Below are positions 54,901 through 62,525 of a DNA stretch of 64,000 bases, piece after piece. The stretch's first letter is position 1, and every line of letters starts with the position of its first letter. Source of the DNA: Cymbidium sinense (taxonomy: Eukaryota > Streptophyta > Magnoliopsida > Asparagales > Orchidaceae); contig CM038228.1 of the NCBI GenBank assembly GCA_021442155.1, positions 87,684,114-87,748,113 of the forward strand. Direction: 5' to 3'. The position numbers and the translations under genes are program-made. Under the pieces are notes generated by a model. That model had not been told where the DNA came from, made no database searches, and was given only the letters and a program-made list of their open reading frames with translations.

Positions 54901-57900
54901 CCTAAATAAAAATAGAGAATTTTATTTTTATCGTCGTATTAGTAAATATAAAGTTAGAAAAGCTTTAAAGAAAATGAAATGTGAAAAAATAATATGACCT
55001 GATGATATTCCAATAGAAGTGGAAATGTTTTGGAGATCAAGGAATTTCTTGGCTTACAAATCTTTTTAATGTTATTTTAAAGACTAAAAAGATATCAGAT
55101 GAGTAAAGAAAGAGTTTATTGGTTCATATATTTAAGAATAAAGGTGATGCACAAGAGTGTGCAAATTATAGAGGAATTAAGTTAATGTGTCGTACAATAA
55201 AATTATGAGAGAGAATAATTGAGCATAGGTTACGATGTGATACAAAAGTTTCTCACAATCAATTTGGTTTCATGCGAGGTAGATCTACTATGGATGTTAT
55301 ACATTTGTTAAGAGGTTTGATGGAGAAGTATAGAAAGTAAGGAGGATCTACATATGATATTTATTGATTTAGAAAGCTTTCAGATAAAGATGTTCTTTGG
55401 AGAGTTCTAAAGAAAGAAGTTACTCTTGTATTCTAAAATATGTATTGGGGTACATTATCAAGGATACATATTTTTTAGTTATAAGGGCATTCTTACTATG
55501 ATGTTCTTTCAAGAAGAGTAAACTTGAATTATGGAGTCAATTTTAGAGTCAAGGTTTTTTCGTTTAAGTAGATCTAAAACTAAATATATAGTGTAATTTT
55601 AGTAGTAGAAGTTAATGGTAGTGTTGTGACATTAGGTGAACAAGTCATTAAAAGAATGAGCGATTGATATTTAGGCCTATTGTTCAAAATGATGGTGAAA
55701 TAGATGGAGATGTTATTAGTAGAATTCAAGTTGGATGGTTGAAGTGGAGGAATGCATCTGTTGTGATAGAAAAGTATCTTAAATTTAAGAAAAAAATTTA
55801 TAAGATGGTGGTAAGACTACAATGATTTATGGTGCGAGAATGTTGTCCAATAAAAGAAAACATAAGACTAAGTTAAGTGTTGCGAGATGAGGATGCTTTC
55901 AGTGGATGAGTGGCTTTACTCTTAGAGATAAAATCTGAAATGAGTATGTTCGGAAAAAATTGGAGTAGCTCCAAAGTGGCGAGATAAGATTAGAGAATTC
56001 GCAGATGGTTTGGCCACATAAAAGCAGACCATCCAGATAACCCTTGGAGAGTGGATGCATTAGATTTGCCTTATGTTAAGAAAGGTCGAGGTAGACCTAA
56101 AAAGACTTGGTTAAAATGACCTTAGCATACTTAAATTAAATGACAATTTGACACATAATAGAACACAATGGAGACAAAGGATTCATGTAGCCAACCCCAC
56201 TTAGTGGGATAAAGGCTTGTTGTTGTTGTTGTTGTTGTTGGTAAGTAAGAATATAACTTAATACAAGAAATTTGTTTATTTTAGATTATTTACAAAAGTA
56301 AAAAATTTTGAAATAACCAATTCAAGGTCAACCATCATAATATATGCATTAAAAAGTAAATTAAATTTTTATGTCCAATGCATTAGTAATTTCTTATATT
56401 GTATAATACATATTTGCAATTTATTATTTATGTGTAAATAACCTCGCATAAATTTTGATGATGCAAACTTAATAACTTACACTTAAATGTATTATGATTA
56501 TATAAAAATCTTGTTAATTGGTAGAACTTTAAAAAGAACATATCTGATGTTTAAAAATTGTCATACACACACACAAACAATTGATTAGCATATTTTAAAA
56601 ATAAATTACATGTTTAAATGTTCAATAATGAAAATATGTTGAGCTTAGACAATGTCATTTTATAGTAGAAATTTCTCATATTGTATAATACATATTTGCA
56701 TTTTATTATTTATGTGTAAATGATCACACATAAATTTTGATGATAAAAACTTAGTAACTTACAATTAAATATATTATGACTATATAAATATCTTGTTAAT
56801 TGGTAGACCTTTAAAAAGAATGTATCTATGTTTAAAATTGTCATACACACACAAACAATTGATTAGAATATTTTAAAAATGAATTACATGTTTAAATGTT
56901 CAATAATAAAAATATGTTGAGCTTAAAAAATGTCATTTTATAGGGAGATAGGTTGGTAATAATATGTTTATGATGCTTATGCAAGTAGAGCAAAAAATTT
57001 CCTAAGAGACAAAAAGGTCATCAATGTAGTTCAATAGCGATAATATTGGGTTTTATCTAAGATATATTGGACTTTATGCTGTATCCTTCAAGATAGGTTT
57101 ATACTATTTATTATGTGGCATGAATATGTAGCTCACTACCATATAATGGCCAATAAATCTAGATAACTATACATGATGCATTCTAAGACAAAAATCAAAA
57201 AAAGTGTGATGAAAAATAAATGAGCGAAAGAATGATTTAATGTAATAAACTAAAAAGTGTAAGCATTTAAATCATTGAATAGCATAATACTTTAAAAAAA
57301 TTTCATTTAGCATTATATTGCTATTTCTTTTGTGTAAGCATATTAATATAAATCTTTATGTAACCAATTTTAATTGTGAATGTTAGAATAATGTATTAAT
57401 TAAAATATAACCAACTTATAATTATGTCCAGTCATGATTAGCATACATATTATTTACTGCTCTTGATTATTTGAATTTTGTACTAGAATTAATTAACTTA
57501 CTTAGCCTCATAATTATTATTATTATGGGTATTTACAAAAAAAGAAACATAAGGTTGAGACTACGTAAAAAATCGAGTTTAATTTGGTTATCATATTTTC
57601 ATATAATTGATATAAGAAACAAAAAGTGATAAAGTAAAGTATTAAATGGAGTTTAATATTTTATATAAGAATCTTGATGTTATTAGATGTTCTTTAGATA
57701 TATAAATAAAAATTTTGGATTGTTTTTGCTTAATTTAATTGTTTTAATTTTGTTGATCTATGTGAACTACAATAAAATATTATATATAGTTCAGGTGATT
57801 AAGTTTAGAACCTACTCTATTCTGGCGAGTAAGATATCAAAATGAGTATTGGAGTTAAATTTGATCAACTAAATTGAACTCACTTTGATTACGTACCACA

Positions 57901-60900
57901 TCAATTTTAAAAAAGGGGCTGTCATGGAGCTTAACAATAAGATCCTATGAAATATCAGTGAAATGACAATCATAGGCCAGTAATAGTTAAAGAAAAATAA
58001 AGGTCTGAATGCAATCGTGAAACAAATTAGTATACATTTATACTAAAAAAATAGGGAAATAACTAAACGTAAATATACTTTCAAGATGATACTCTTCCAC
58101 TATCACTACCTTTTAAGTTCACTACCATCAAATTCATCAACAAATCTAACCAAATTCAAGCTGCCTCAACAATAACAACCACCAAGCGCTTGAGTGGTAC
58201 AAGCAAAACGCAATGAACATGCAGGACACTCTCAACCTCCCTGCAAGTGACTACTCATGACGTTAGTTAGTAGAAACCAAAGTAGTATGCTTCTTTAATT
58301 AGTTCAAACCAATGAAGGCATTCCAATCTAGCAACCTCGTGATCACAAAAGTTGAAGTTAAAGATTAAGCCAAAGAAAATAAAAAGACCATGCCAAACTA
58401 AACAAATATTTATATAGTCAAAAGCCACAAACAAGCAAGTTCATGCAAGGTGCAAAATAATGAAGACTTCAAGCTCTGCCACACTTGGAATGCAAACAGT
58501 CTGAAATTATTCTTCATTTTAAGAAAGATTTATTGATTTCCTCCTTAAATTTTTAATCTAAAACTTAATCTTTCAAGTTAATTGGTAAATTTTCAAGAAG
58601 AAGATGTATTGACCATCTCTCAACCTTCATTCAGGAGTGTTGAAGGCCAAAAGAATGGTGCAACCCAAAGAGATTCTATTTGGCCATCCAACTTTGCTTA
58701 GCCACTTTTAAAGTTTTGCACCTTTATACTCACTCTTAGCCCTCAAATTGTCCAATCAAAGACAAACAAGTGTCATGCTTAAACAACAATATCAAATTAC
58801 AAGCTACTAGGTCTTCAACTACGTTGTTGCATCTAAAACATCAAATTTATCTTGGATAGATACATATATTGCCTAGGCGGTGATACGACTATGAAAAATT
58901 AAAATTGGCATGCATTTCGAGAAAGGACATCAATTTTCCCTATCAAATCCTCTCAGTCACCCAAATATCCTAAATCCATGCCAAATCTTGTAAATCATGC
59001 CACCCATACCTCACGCCTTAAACTCACACCATCCCCATGTCCACTAACATCAAACACAGCACACAAAAGCCCATCCCTAATGCTCGCCTCTCATGACTTC
59101 GAGCAAGACCCCTAGGTCGACATCCCTCTCAGTTCGATCTCCATCCCCAGTGCTCAATTCCCATTTCTCCCCTCCATGCCTTCTTCTCTCACTCCTAACC
59201 CATCAACCACGCTCGCATCTTCCTTCCCCTTCCTCTTTGTGTGACACCCAATCCGACCCGCATGTGCCCCAATACATGTGTTAAATGCCTAAATTCAATG
59301 TCTGAAGATACTGCACAGGTTAATTTCTAATTGACTTTTCAGACTGGGCTCGGGTTAACAAAACCTATTAATAATGTCATAACATTCTCTTCTTGAGAGA
59401 ATCTTTGACAAGCTAATTCCGTCATGCAACTACGAGATAACTATTTTTAACTAACCTCGATGATGGTCACACTAAATGAATATCTCAACCGGCGGGGATA
59501 TTATCATCAAAATACATTTAAAATTCTAAGTCAAATCAACACAAAGTCGGATTTTAATGAAATATTTGAATGAAATTCATCAATTAAAATACTTAAAGCA
59601 ACGTCCATCCACCAATCAATCTATAACTGTTTGTCTGGAGTGACAATGTAAAGAGAACTATAACTCACAAAAGAGTAAAGGTCAAATCAAATGTAATGTA
59701 ATGTTCACCCTCAAATAATTGCACATCAATAAGGACATGGCTCATGTTATCTATTCGCGTGATTCTACGGCCAAATAGCACCACAAATTATAGTTATGAT
59801 CAAAGCTCTCTAACTAGGTGGTTTGTCACCAAATAGCACAATTAAATTACGATCATGGCTATTGCCCATATGTTTCTTCTTGGCTTTACTCCTTGAATTG
59901 TGAAATATAGAATGCATCTTAATAGGGCACAAAGCCCTCCGTTAGCTAAGGTAGACTTAAATTTATCTTCTTAGACAAACAACTACCACCTTTGTAAGGT
60001 CTAGGCAAGAAACTCATACGAGGATCCTATAGGACTACCTCATCTAAGTGAACCAAGAACCATGATAGTCAGGATGACGCAACCATGAGATCTTGATCAG
60101 GCTCATCATCATTTCCCCCATCATTGGCTTTATTTAAAGATGGTAAATTTCATAACATTTTAAACTCCATTTGTTGCTAATATACGTTAAATAATTAATG
60201 ACCTAATGACTAGTCTTAATCAAAAGATCTCTTAGCATTAAAAGGGATAATTAACTATAGGTGCTTGCGCTTATAAAAAACCTAGAACCAGATCTAAAGT
60301 CCTCACAAAATGAGGGCAAAATCTCTGGGTAGTGTCTTGTCTACAAATTCATCTGTCTTTTGAATATTTGACGAGCACTCTCAATATTGAAAAGTCGGGT
60401 GTGGATTTTTAGAGCCCACAAGTCAATAGTACAAAAGCATCCCCACATTGGCAAAGAAGTATATGTAAAAAATTCATAAAAATATAAATTTCTCAATCAA
60501 GCTCATATAGAATAAACCTTAGAGACAAGCACAATTCCATCCTTTCTCATCCAAGAGTAAATTCAAAAAATAATATAATTAAAATCAATCTGATTGTAAG
60601 AGAAGCAAGAAAATGATATAACAAGGTCATCACCAGGGGCCCATCATCAAAGTAACAATAGTTAACAGTTTCTACTGCATCAATCGGCTTTAGGAATATT
60701 CATAATCTACTTATTGGCCTAACATCAATCCTCAATTTTATCATCTAAGCGGTCAGTAAAACCATCTTTATTTACATCTAGGATTCGGGCAATTATCAAC
60801 ACATTTACTTCCTACCATTTAATCATTGTCAAACATTTCTTAGGTAAATGCTAGTCAATAGATAGAGATGGAAAAAAAGAAATATTACGAGAGAGAGTGA

Positions 60901-62408
60901 GAATGAGAAGGCTAAGAGAGAAAGTCAACGTTGGAAGGCGAGATAAAGGAAAAAAGATGTGTTCTTTAGAACTTCATGATTATATAACAGCCAATTTCAA
61001 TCCTCCTTACATTGATGTGGATGGATAACACCAAAAGGATATACAAACTACAAATTTGAATTGAGACAACATCACCTTACTGGAAAGACATTGCTACCTT
61101 CTGATCCTTTAGATAATTAGTAAAAAAAGTATGTTATGTACAACATGCATATATTAAACCAAGTTGGCAATGGTAAGCCCTTCAATGCCTAATATTACCA
61201 GTCTTTCAACTTCTACCCATAACCATATTGTTATACATTGCATGATCTAGATCTAGCAAGCGTTAACGATTCAACCACTTGTTGAATCTAAGTGTTCTAA
61301 TAAATTGATCTCTCCGTCTATAGTATGACAATATTTTCCAAGCACAGCAAATCAAAGGTGTAGAACACCATAAGTTTATCTTAATCTTAATCACATTTCC
61401 TCGTGGGAATTTCTCTATTTTATTTAATCATGTCTCAACAAGGAAAACCTTATTACAACCATGTAAAGAGGAATATGACCTCCAAGTAGGTCCTAAAGTT
61501 GATTTTTTAACATGATTGGTCAGTTTAATATTTGCATGAAAAAAAAAACAGAACAATGTTTTTATTTTATAGTTCAAAGTAGATATTATATAACCATAAA
61601 CTATAAGGAACAAGCTACAAAGTACAAAAGGTTAAAGGCATCAAAATGACCCTAATTGTATTTTTTAGCAGCATTCATTAAAGAATTGTTCCAAAATATC
61701 AATTTAATTAAGTCTACAGCAGTAAGTGTTAAGTAATCCACATAGCTTGCATAATTGATGAATTTTCCCCCGAAAACATGAATGAACCGTGACATTGAAT
61801 CCATAAACTAGCTGATTCATAATTTAACCAGTTTTGTGCTTCAAACTCTCAACTAATGACATAAACTATGACTTGCTACGACAAGGGCATCAAGAAGTAG
61901 TAGAAACTTGGTCGTAAGGCGCCAACATTTCTCCTCTGAGAGTTTGGCAAAAATTCAGCCAGCAAAACAATAAAATGCCATTCGAAAATAAGTCCTGACT
62001 ACTAATTAAATTTCAAGGGTTTGCTCCTCCTGTCAAACAAAAACTAGGTTTCCATGTTCCGTCATTAACATGAAGAAATGGAAAATATCCATAGATATCA
62101 AGTCTAAAAATCAAAAATAAAATAAAACAAGCTGGCCCATAGAAAAACGAATATTTTAGAGTCAATTAGGGCATCCCCAACAAACTAGGTATCCAGGCCA
62201 ACCTATAGCGACATTAATAAACAAACTCATAGGTAAAACAATTTCATAACCTGGAGTAGGATATCAGCTAGAATGACACGTTTGTGCAAATCACATTTTC
62301 TAAGGAAATTTAGCAGCTGTTGCTTCAATAAAAAGATAGAAAACGTTAACCGAAGAGCAAGACTAAATTACCGTCATAGAAATACGCTACTCGGTCCTTG
62401 GACGGCAT
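11849..62408 (-). CDS. HDA9: Class I (RPD3-type) histone deacetylase, HDA9 orthologue, 14 exons
   Basis: This zinc-dependent nuclear lysine deacetylase is expected to remove acetyl groups from histone tails as part of a repressor complex. CDS pieces on the minus strand: 62408-62372, 50329-50217, 50135-50018, 37169-37095, 37028-36809, 36635-36572, 24398-24306, 24206-24098, 23800-23751, 23670-23580, 19798-19728, 19071-18973, 18550-18491, 11923-11849. All joins keep phase with GT..AG borders and give 424 residues, against about 426 in Arabidopsis HDA9. The start [13 protein letters not shown] matches the family N-terminus. Catalytic features are present: tandem His 136-137 in GGLHHAKKC, zinc ligands Asp172 and His174 in DIDVHHGDG, Asp261 in [11 protein letters not shown], and the GGGGY loop with Tyr300. 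The family signatures NLGEDCPVF and [15 protein letters not shown] mark it as HDA9-type rather than HDA6/HDA19. No stop or frameshift occurs in any exon, so it is probably functional. The span is extreme: only 2.5% of it is coding. The exon 13/14 join is ambiguous by 2 nt. Confidence 0.93.
13370..13675 (+). repeat. Minisatellite-like repeats inside the hAT element
   Basis: GGCATGGATACTATTTATT occurs three times (about 13544, 13599 and 13643) with recurring 'ggccattattntgttgtctctgt' spacers that also appear further left. It gives an apparent repetitive hydrophobic ORF (13103-13663) that is not a real protein. Confidence 0.75.
14100..15640 (+). pseudogene. hAT (Ac-like, RICESLEEPER-type) transposase relic
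   Basis: Transposase of the enclosing hAT element, interrupted by several stops and frame changes. Recognisable blocks in order: the DN(L)SNNDV segment around 14625-14650; [12 protein letters not shown] at about 14709 with the [14 protein letters not shown] continuation in another frame; [19 protein letters not shown] at about 15130; and the C-terminal dimerisation motif [17 protein letters not shown]...[10 protein letters not shown] at 15513-15600, where the family normally continues SESAFS. No open frame is long enough to encode a working enzyme. Confidence 0.85.
18491..18550 (-). CDS. HDA9: HDA9 exon 13 (residues 381-400)
   Basis: Follows TTTTTTGCAG and encodes [20 protein letters not shown], the acidic segment before the C-terminal tail. 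Two donors two bases apart are possible: CGT|GTAAGC (used here) or C|GTGTAA. Confidence 0.88.
18551..18972. other. HDA9 intron 12 with dispersed AT-rich repeat
   Basis: Positions 18674-18830 match the reverse complement of 62850-62985: both share GGGAATTTACATACATA/GGGGATTTTACATACATA, an ACCTAAAT block and TCAAAAATATNA. The remaining right part is the AT microsatellite. Confidence 0.6.
18925..18969. repeat. (AT)n microsatellite next to the exon 12 donor
   Basis: About 45 bp of pure AT dinucleotides start within 4 bp of the GTAAT donor at 18972 (reading on the minus strand). Confidence 0.95.
18973..19071 (-). CDS. HDA9: HDA9 exon 12 (residues 348-380)
   Basis: Encodes [15 protein letters not shown] onward and ends [10 protein letters not shown]. 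The donor is GTAATA, and the intron turns into an uninterrupted AT microsatellite within a few bases of the splice site. Confidence 0.92.
19205..19452. mobile_element. Small foldback MITE in HDA9 intron 11
   Basis: A perfect 17-bp inverted repeat GACTATTTGCAAGTGGC lies at 19212-19228, with its complement at 19423-19439, and weaker pairing extends outward. No coding capacity. The 'tagtc/gacta' motifs recur internally. Confidence 0.7.
19728..19798 (-). CDS. HDA9: HDA9 exon 11 (residues 324-347)
   Basis: Encodes [19 protein letters not shown] followed by QNRNM, between a TTTTTCAG acceptor and a GTAGGC donor. The [15 protein letters not shown] block is diagnostic of the HDA9 clade. Confidence 0.93.
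19860..21869. other. Left part of HDA9 intron 10, no recognised gene
   Basis: AT-rich sequence with only short chance ORFs. I could not assign it to a repeat family. Confidence 0.4.
21870..23310 (-). repeat. Dispersed repeat R2, copy C, with an internal duplication
   Basis: The reverse complement matches 27060-28020 and 59230-60440. A block of about 220 bp is present twice: GACAAGCTCGATCAAAATC near 22212 and GACATGCCCGATCAAGATC near 22447, each with 'catgattc' and 'gctnTCATGA/AG' following. G-rich stretches (ggatgatggggaaatga and gttggggggtaatag) immediately before TGACA may be polypurine tract/LTR junctions, so R2 is probably LTR-retrotransposon material. No protein domain was seen. Confidence 0.7.
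23580..24398 (-). CDS. HDA9: HDA9 exons 7 to 10 (residues 210-324)
   Basis: Exon 7 (24398-24306) encodes [19 protein letters not shown]. Exon 8 (24206-24098) holds the third zinc ligand in [11 protein letters not shown]. Exon 9 (23800-23751) encodes [17 protein letters not shown]. Exon 10 (23670-23580) encodes [16 protein letters not shown]. The short introns are 99, 297 and 80 bp. The family's SIDGH is SIEGH here, a conservative change. Confidence 0.94.
24399..27059. other. HDA9 intron 6, right-hand gene-free part
   Basis: No domain was recognised in any frame. A short GCACAAA repeat lies near 24697-24750, where 'caaagcacaaa' recurs. The ORFs at 24563-24815 and 25338-25646 show no family resemblance. 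Confidence 0.4.
27060..28020 (+). repeat. Dispersed repeat R2, copy B
   Basis: Collinear with 59600-60440: shared blocks include the 'tcatgtcctctattcacgtg' area, 'gcctatatgtttcc', 'aaccatgagatttt/tcttgatcagg', 'ataattaactataggtgctt' and 'gtcctcacaaaatgagggc'. Ends near 'gcccacaa' in both. No coding capacity. Confidence 0.8.
28472..33060 (+). mobile_element. Repeat X copy 2 (long LTR-like element)
   Basis: Starts TGTTGATCTCAT at 28472 and matches the reverse complement of 1-5524. It has an AAATTCAA/CCAAAT-rich first 2 kb, a GC-rich segment at about 30950-31240 and an AT-rich end. Small ORFs at 28970-29224 and 31035-31298 are by-products of composition. The right end near 33060 abuts Ty3/gypsy integrase sequence. 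Confidence 0.62.
33077..33680 (+). pseudogene. Ty3/gypsy integrase relic
   Basis: One frame reads [19 protein letters not shown], then [20 protein letters not shown], the classic integrase core start around the first catalytic Asp. A TGG codon has become TGA, and further stops and a frameshift follow. Later bits such as '[20 protein letters not shown]' are still recognisable at about 33430-33488. Confidence 0.85.
33778..34017 (+). pseudogene. Ty3/gypsy C-terminal chromodomain segment
   Basis: A 79-codon open stretch ends [18 protein letters not shown], then [18 protein letters not shown] and LYPQLFN. This matches the chromodomain-like tail of plant Tekay/Del-type gypsy polyproteins, where it directs integration to marked chromatin. 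It is the 3' end of pol; the upstream integrase is broken, so it is not a stand-alone gene. Confidence 0.85.
34066..34081 (+). other. Polypurine tract of the Ty3/gypsy element
   Basis: AAGAGGGAGAGA lies immediately before TGTAATACCCG, the usual junction between the polypurine tract and the 3' LTR in this family. Confidence 0.75.
34082..36110 (+). repeat. 3' LTR of the Ty3/gypsy element (about 2.0 kb)
   Basis: Starts TGTAATACCCGAAAATC and ends CTGGGCTGGATCGTGACA, giving TG...CA ends. GC-rich leader-like sequence lies at about 34140-34520. The 5-bp target duplication would be acttc on the right; the left partner is lost with the 5' half. The end point is inferred from the terminal motif alone. 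Confidence 0.55.
36111..36571. other. Intron 6 sequence next to HDA9 exon 6
   Basis: On the minus strand a frame reads [20 protein letters not shown] and continues to the LTR edge at 36110. I recognise no family in it. It may be intron sequence or an older element interrupted by the gypsy insertion. Confidence 0.35.
36572..37169 (-). CDS. HDA9: HDA9 exons 4, 5 and 6 (residues 90-209), catalytic core
   Basis: Exon 4 (37169-37095) encodes [17 protein letters not shown] and the AGGTI end. Exon 5 (37028-36809) carries the active-site His pair and the DIDVHHGDG metal site. Exon 6 (36635-36572) encodes [18 protein letters not shown]. The introns are 66 and 173 bp. All donors and acceptors are canonical and residue identity with the family is very high. 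Confidence 0.94.
37170..38138. other. HDA9 intron 3, left gene-free part
   Basis: AT-rich sequence following exon 4 without recognised elements. Confidence 0.4.
38139..38553 (+). repeat. Candidate 5' LTR of a Ty1/copia element
   Basis: Begins TGTTGTGAATAGG and ends TTCTTCTCA, followed after 2 bp by TGGTATCACAACAAG (38556-38570), a degenerate form of the plant initiator-Met tRNA primer site TGGTATCAGAGC. A copia gag fragment follows. The left boundary is inferred only from the TGTTG start. Confidence 0.5.
38723..38754 (+). mobile_element. Poly(A)-only insertion with 17-bp target-site duplication
   Basis: An A-rich tract of 32 nt (A14, TT, A16) is flanked by perfect copies of AGGTATGTCATATGGTC (38706-38722 and 38755-38771). 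This looks like an extremely 5'-truncated LINE/SINE-type insertion consisting only of the tail. It sits in the leader of the copia element. Confidence 0.75.
38940..39230 (+). pseudogene. Ty1/copia gag (UBN2-type) fragment
   Basis: An 87-codon frame contains [20 protein letters not shown] and continues [17 protein letters not shown], then [20 protein letters not shown]. This follows the UBN2/gag pattern of plant copia elements. Surrounding stops make it a relic. The RT/RNase H end of a copia element on the same strand reappears at 45060-46000. Confidence 0.8.
41844..41893. repeat. Short tandem duplication (25 bp, two units)
   Basis: TTCTATCATATATTGAAAAT followed by CATT is present twice back to back within the decayed gypsy element. 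Confidence 0.85.
42286..42313. repeat. (AT)n microsatellite
   Basis: About 28 bp of pure AT repeats, followed by a GCATGCAT/GTATGTAC stretch. Confidence 0.9.
45060..46000 (+). pseudogene. Ty1/copia reverse transcriptase/RNase H relic
   Basis: Begins KATYGLK* (45090), matching the KALYGLKQ motif of copia reverse transcriptase, with [14 protein letters not shown] and a DLYPSMGKL block following. It ends with the RNase H signature [17 protein letters not shown] at about 45890-45945 (family: ADIFTKPL). Many stops and frame changes. Probably the 3' half of the copia element whose leader and gag lie at 38.1-39.2 kb. Confidence 0.85.
46001..48387. other. HDA9 intron 3, right part, unassigned
   Basis: The first few hundred bases may be the copia 3' end and LTR, but its borders were not resolved. 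A small GC-rich patch lies at 46510-46550. On the plus strand at 47030-47350, acidic frame fragments ([34 protein letters not shown]) hint at a decayed transposon ORF of unknown family. Confidence 0.4.
48388..49486. mobile_element. Outer MITE-like element (interrupted)
   Basis: The left end ACTATTTGGTTGCCTG and the reverse complement of the right end, AGGGGCTGTTTGGTTGG, form an imperfect terminal inverted repeat of the TTTGGTTG type. Subterminal 'gcaaagtaa/gtgtaaag' motifs recur on both arms. A second MITE is nested inside. Superfamily uncertain, possibly PIF/Harbinger-like; a clean target duplication was not resolved. Confidence 0.5.
48770..49351. mobile_element. hAT-type MITE, nested
   Basis: Terminal inverted repeats TAGGGTTGCAAACGAA and (reverse complement of the right end) TAGGACTGCAAATGAA are present. 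Perfect 8-bp target duplications ccacaaat flank it at 48762-48769 and 49352-49359. Length 582 bp. It is non-coding and rich in GAGC/GCTCG motifs such as 'gagcttgtt' repeated on both arms. Confidence 0.9.
49487..50017. other. HDA9 intron 3 next to the exon 3 donor
   Basis: AT-rich intron sequence; nothing recognised. Confidence 0.45.
50018..50329 (-). CDS. HDA9: HDA9 exons 2 and 3 (residues 13-90)
   Basis: Exon 2 (50329-50217) starts after TTGCAG and encodes [18 protein letters not shown] onward. Exon 3 (50135-50018) encodes [18 protein letters not shown] onward. They are separated by an 81-bp intron. Exon 3 ends in phase 1 before a GTACGA donor, and the next coding base is 12.8 kb away. Confidence 0.93.
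50330..52039. other. HDA9 intron 1 near exon 2
   Basis: AT-rich; only short ORFs without family resemblance at 50288-50521 and 51261-51476. No repeat was assigned. Confidence 0.45.
52040..52990. mobile_element. hAT-like relic (approximate limits)
   Basis: The left part AGGACTATCAAAAAATTTC, 'gttcgcgaacagctt' and the following 'ttaaactagttaataaa' block resemble the left end of the hAT element at 12162. 'gagccgaccatgagctgtaaacgaacacg' vocabulary near 52850 resembles hAT right ends. No target duplication was found, so limits and completeness are uncertain. Confidence 0.45.
53007..53097. repeat. Pure purine tract of 91 nt
   Basis: An uninterrupted A/G run made of GAA, GAAG and GGAGAA units on the plus strand, which is a pyrimidine run in the HDA9 transcript. 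Confidence 0.9.
53403..56241 (+). mobile_element. RTE-type LINE with (TTG)n tail
   Basis: An endonuclease part (about 53590-53950: [20 protein letters not shown] and '[13 protein letters not shown]') is followed by a long linker. A reverse transcriptase relic then contains [13 protein letters not shown], 'PDDIPIEV', '[14 protein letters not shown]', and '[20 protein letters not shown]' around 54950-55320. The element ends with GTGGGATAAAGGCTTG(TTG)n at 56213-56241, the usual 3' end of plant RTE LINEs. The frame is broken by several stops, so it is inactive. Confidence 0.88.
54525..54905 (+). pseudogene. Open remnant of the RTE LINE ORF (linker before the RT domain)
   Basis: A 126-codon open stretch, Lys-rich, ending [14 protein letters not shown] at its right side, which in RTE proteins is the 'W..yF..L.Ne' segment just before the reverse transcriptase. 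It is a piece of the enclosing LINE's single ORF, interrupted on both sides. Confidence 0.75.
56389..56943. repeat. Tandem duplication, two units of about 280 bp
   Basis: ATTTCTTATATTGTATAATA at 56389 recurs as ATTTCTCATATTGTATAATA at 56671; the units stay collinear to CATTTTATAG. They differ by scattered substitutions and small indels. Non-coding. Confidence 0.88.
56944..59229. other. HDA9 intron 1, unassigned middle part
   Basis: No domain was recognised. A Ser/Pro-rich 63-codon ORF at 59093-59284 has no family resemblance. Confidence 0.4.
59230..60440 (+). repeat. Dispersed repeat R2, copy A
   Basis: Collinear with copy B at 27060-28020, and in inverse with copy C at 21870-23310. It includes 'catccacca' and 'ggagtgacaa', the tcatgtt/ctattcgcgtg block, 'ccatgagatcttgatcagg', 'gataattaactataggtgctt' and 'gtcctcacaaaatgagggc'. 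Non-coding. Confidence 0.78.
60441..62371. other. HDA9 intron 1 next to exon 1
   Basis: AT-rich sequence without recognised repeat or coding content. It is the 5'-most part of the transcribed intron, where plant intron enhancers often lie, but no such element can be named. Confidence 0.4.
62372..62408 (-). CDS. HDA9: HDA9 exon 1 (residues 1-13)
   Basis: The exon encodes the conserved N-terminus [13 protein letters not shown] and ends in phase 1 before a GTAATT donor. An in-frame ATG lies 40 codons upstream at 62528, but it sits upstream of the TATA box, and the family starts at this ATG, so this one was chosen. Confidence 0.9.
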
Positions 62409-62519
62409 TCTGTTAGGGCTTTCATCAACGGATCGCCATAAGGGATTACGGTAGCTTCGAGCTGGTATCAGAGAAGGAAGTGCAGTACAGAGACGAAAAG
62501 GCGCTACCGGCGGTTTCGG

Positions 62520-62525
62520 TTTATA
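62520..62525 (-). promoter_or_regulatory. Putative TATA box of HDA9
   Basis: TATAAA on the minus strand lies about 112 bp upstream of the ATG. A start site about 30 bp further would leave a 5' UTR of about 80 bp. The stretch from here to the ATG is locally GC-richer, as expected for a promoter-proximal leader. Confidence 0.55.

Noticed and set aside
11849..62408. HDA9 as a processed or degraded pseudogene
   Set aside because: Introns are present, all splice borders are canonical, and every exon is in frame with the catalytic residues intact.
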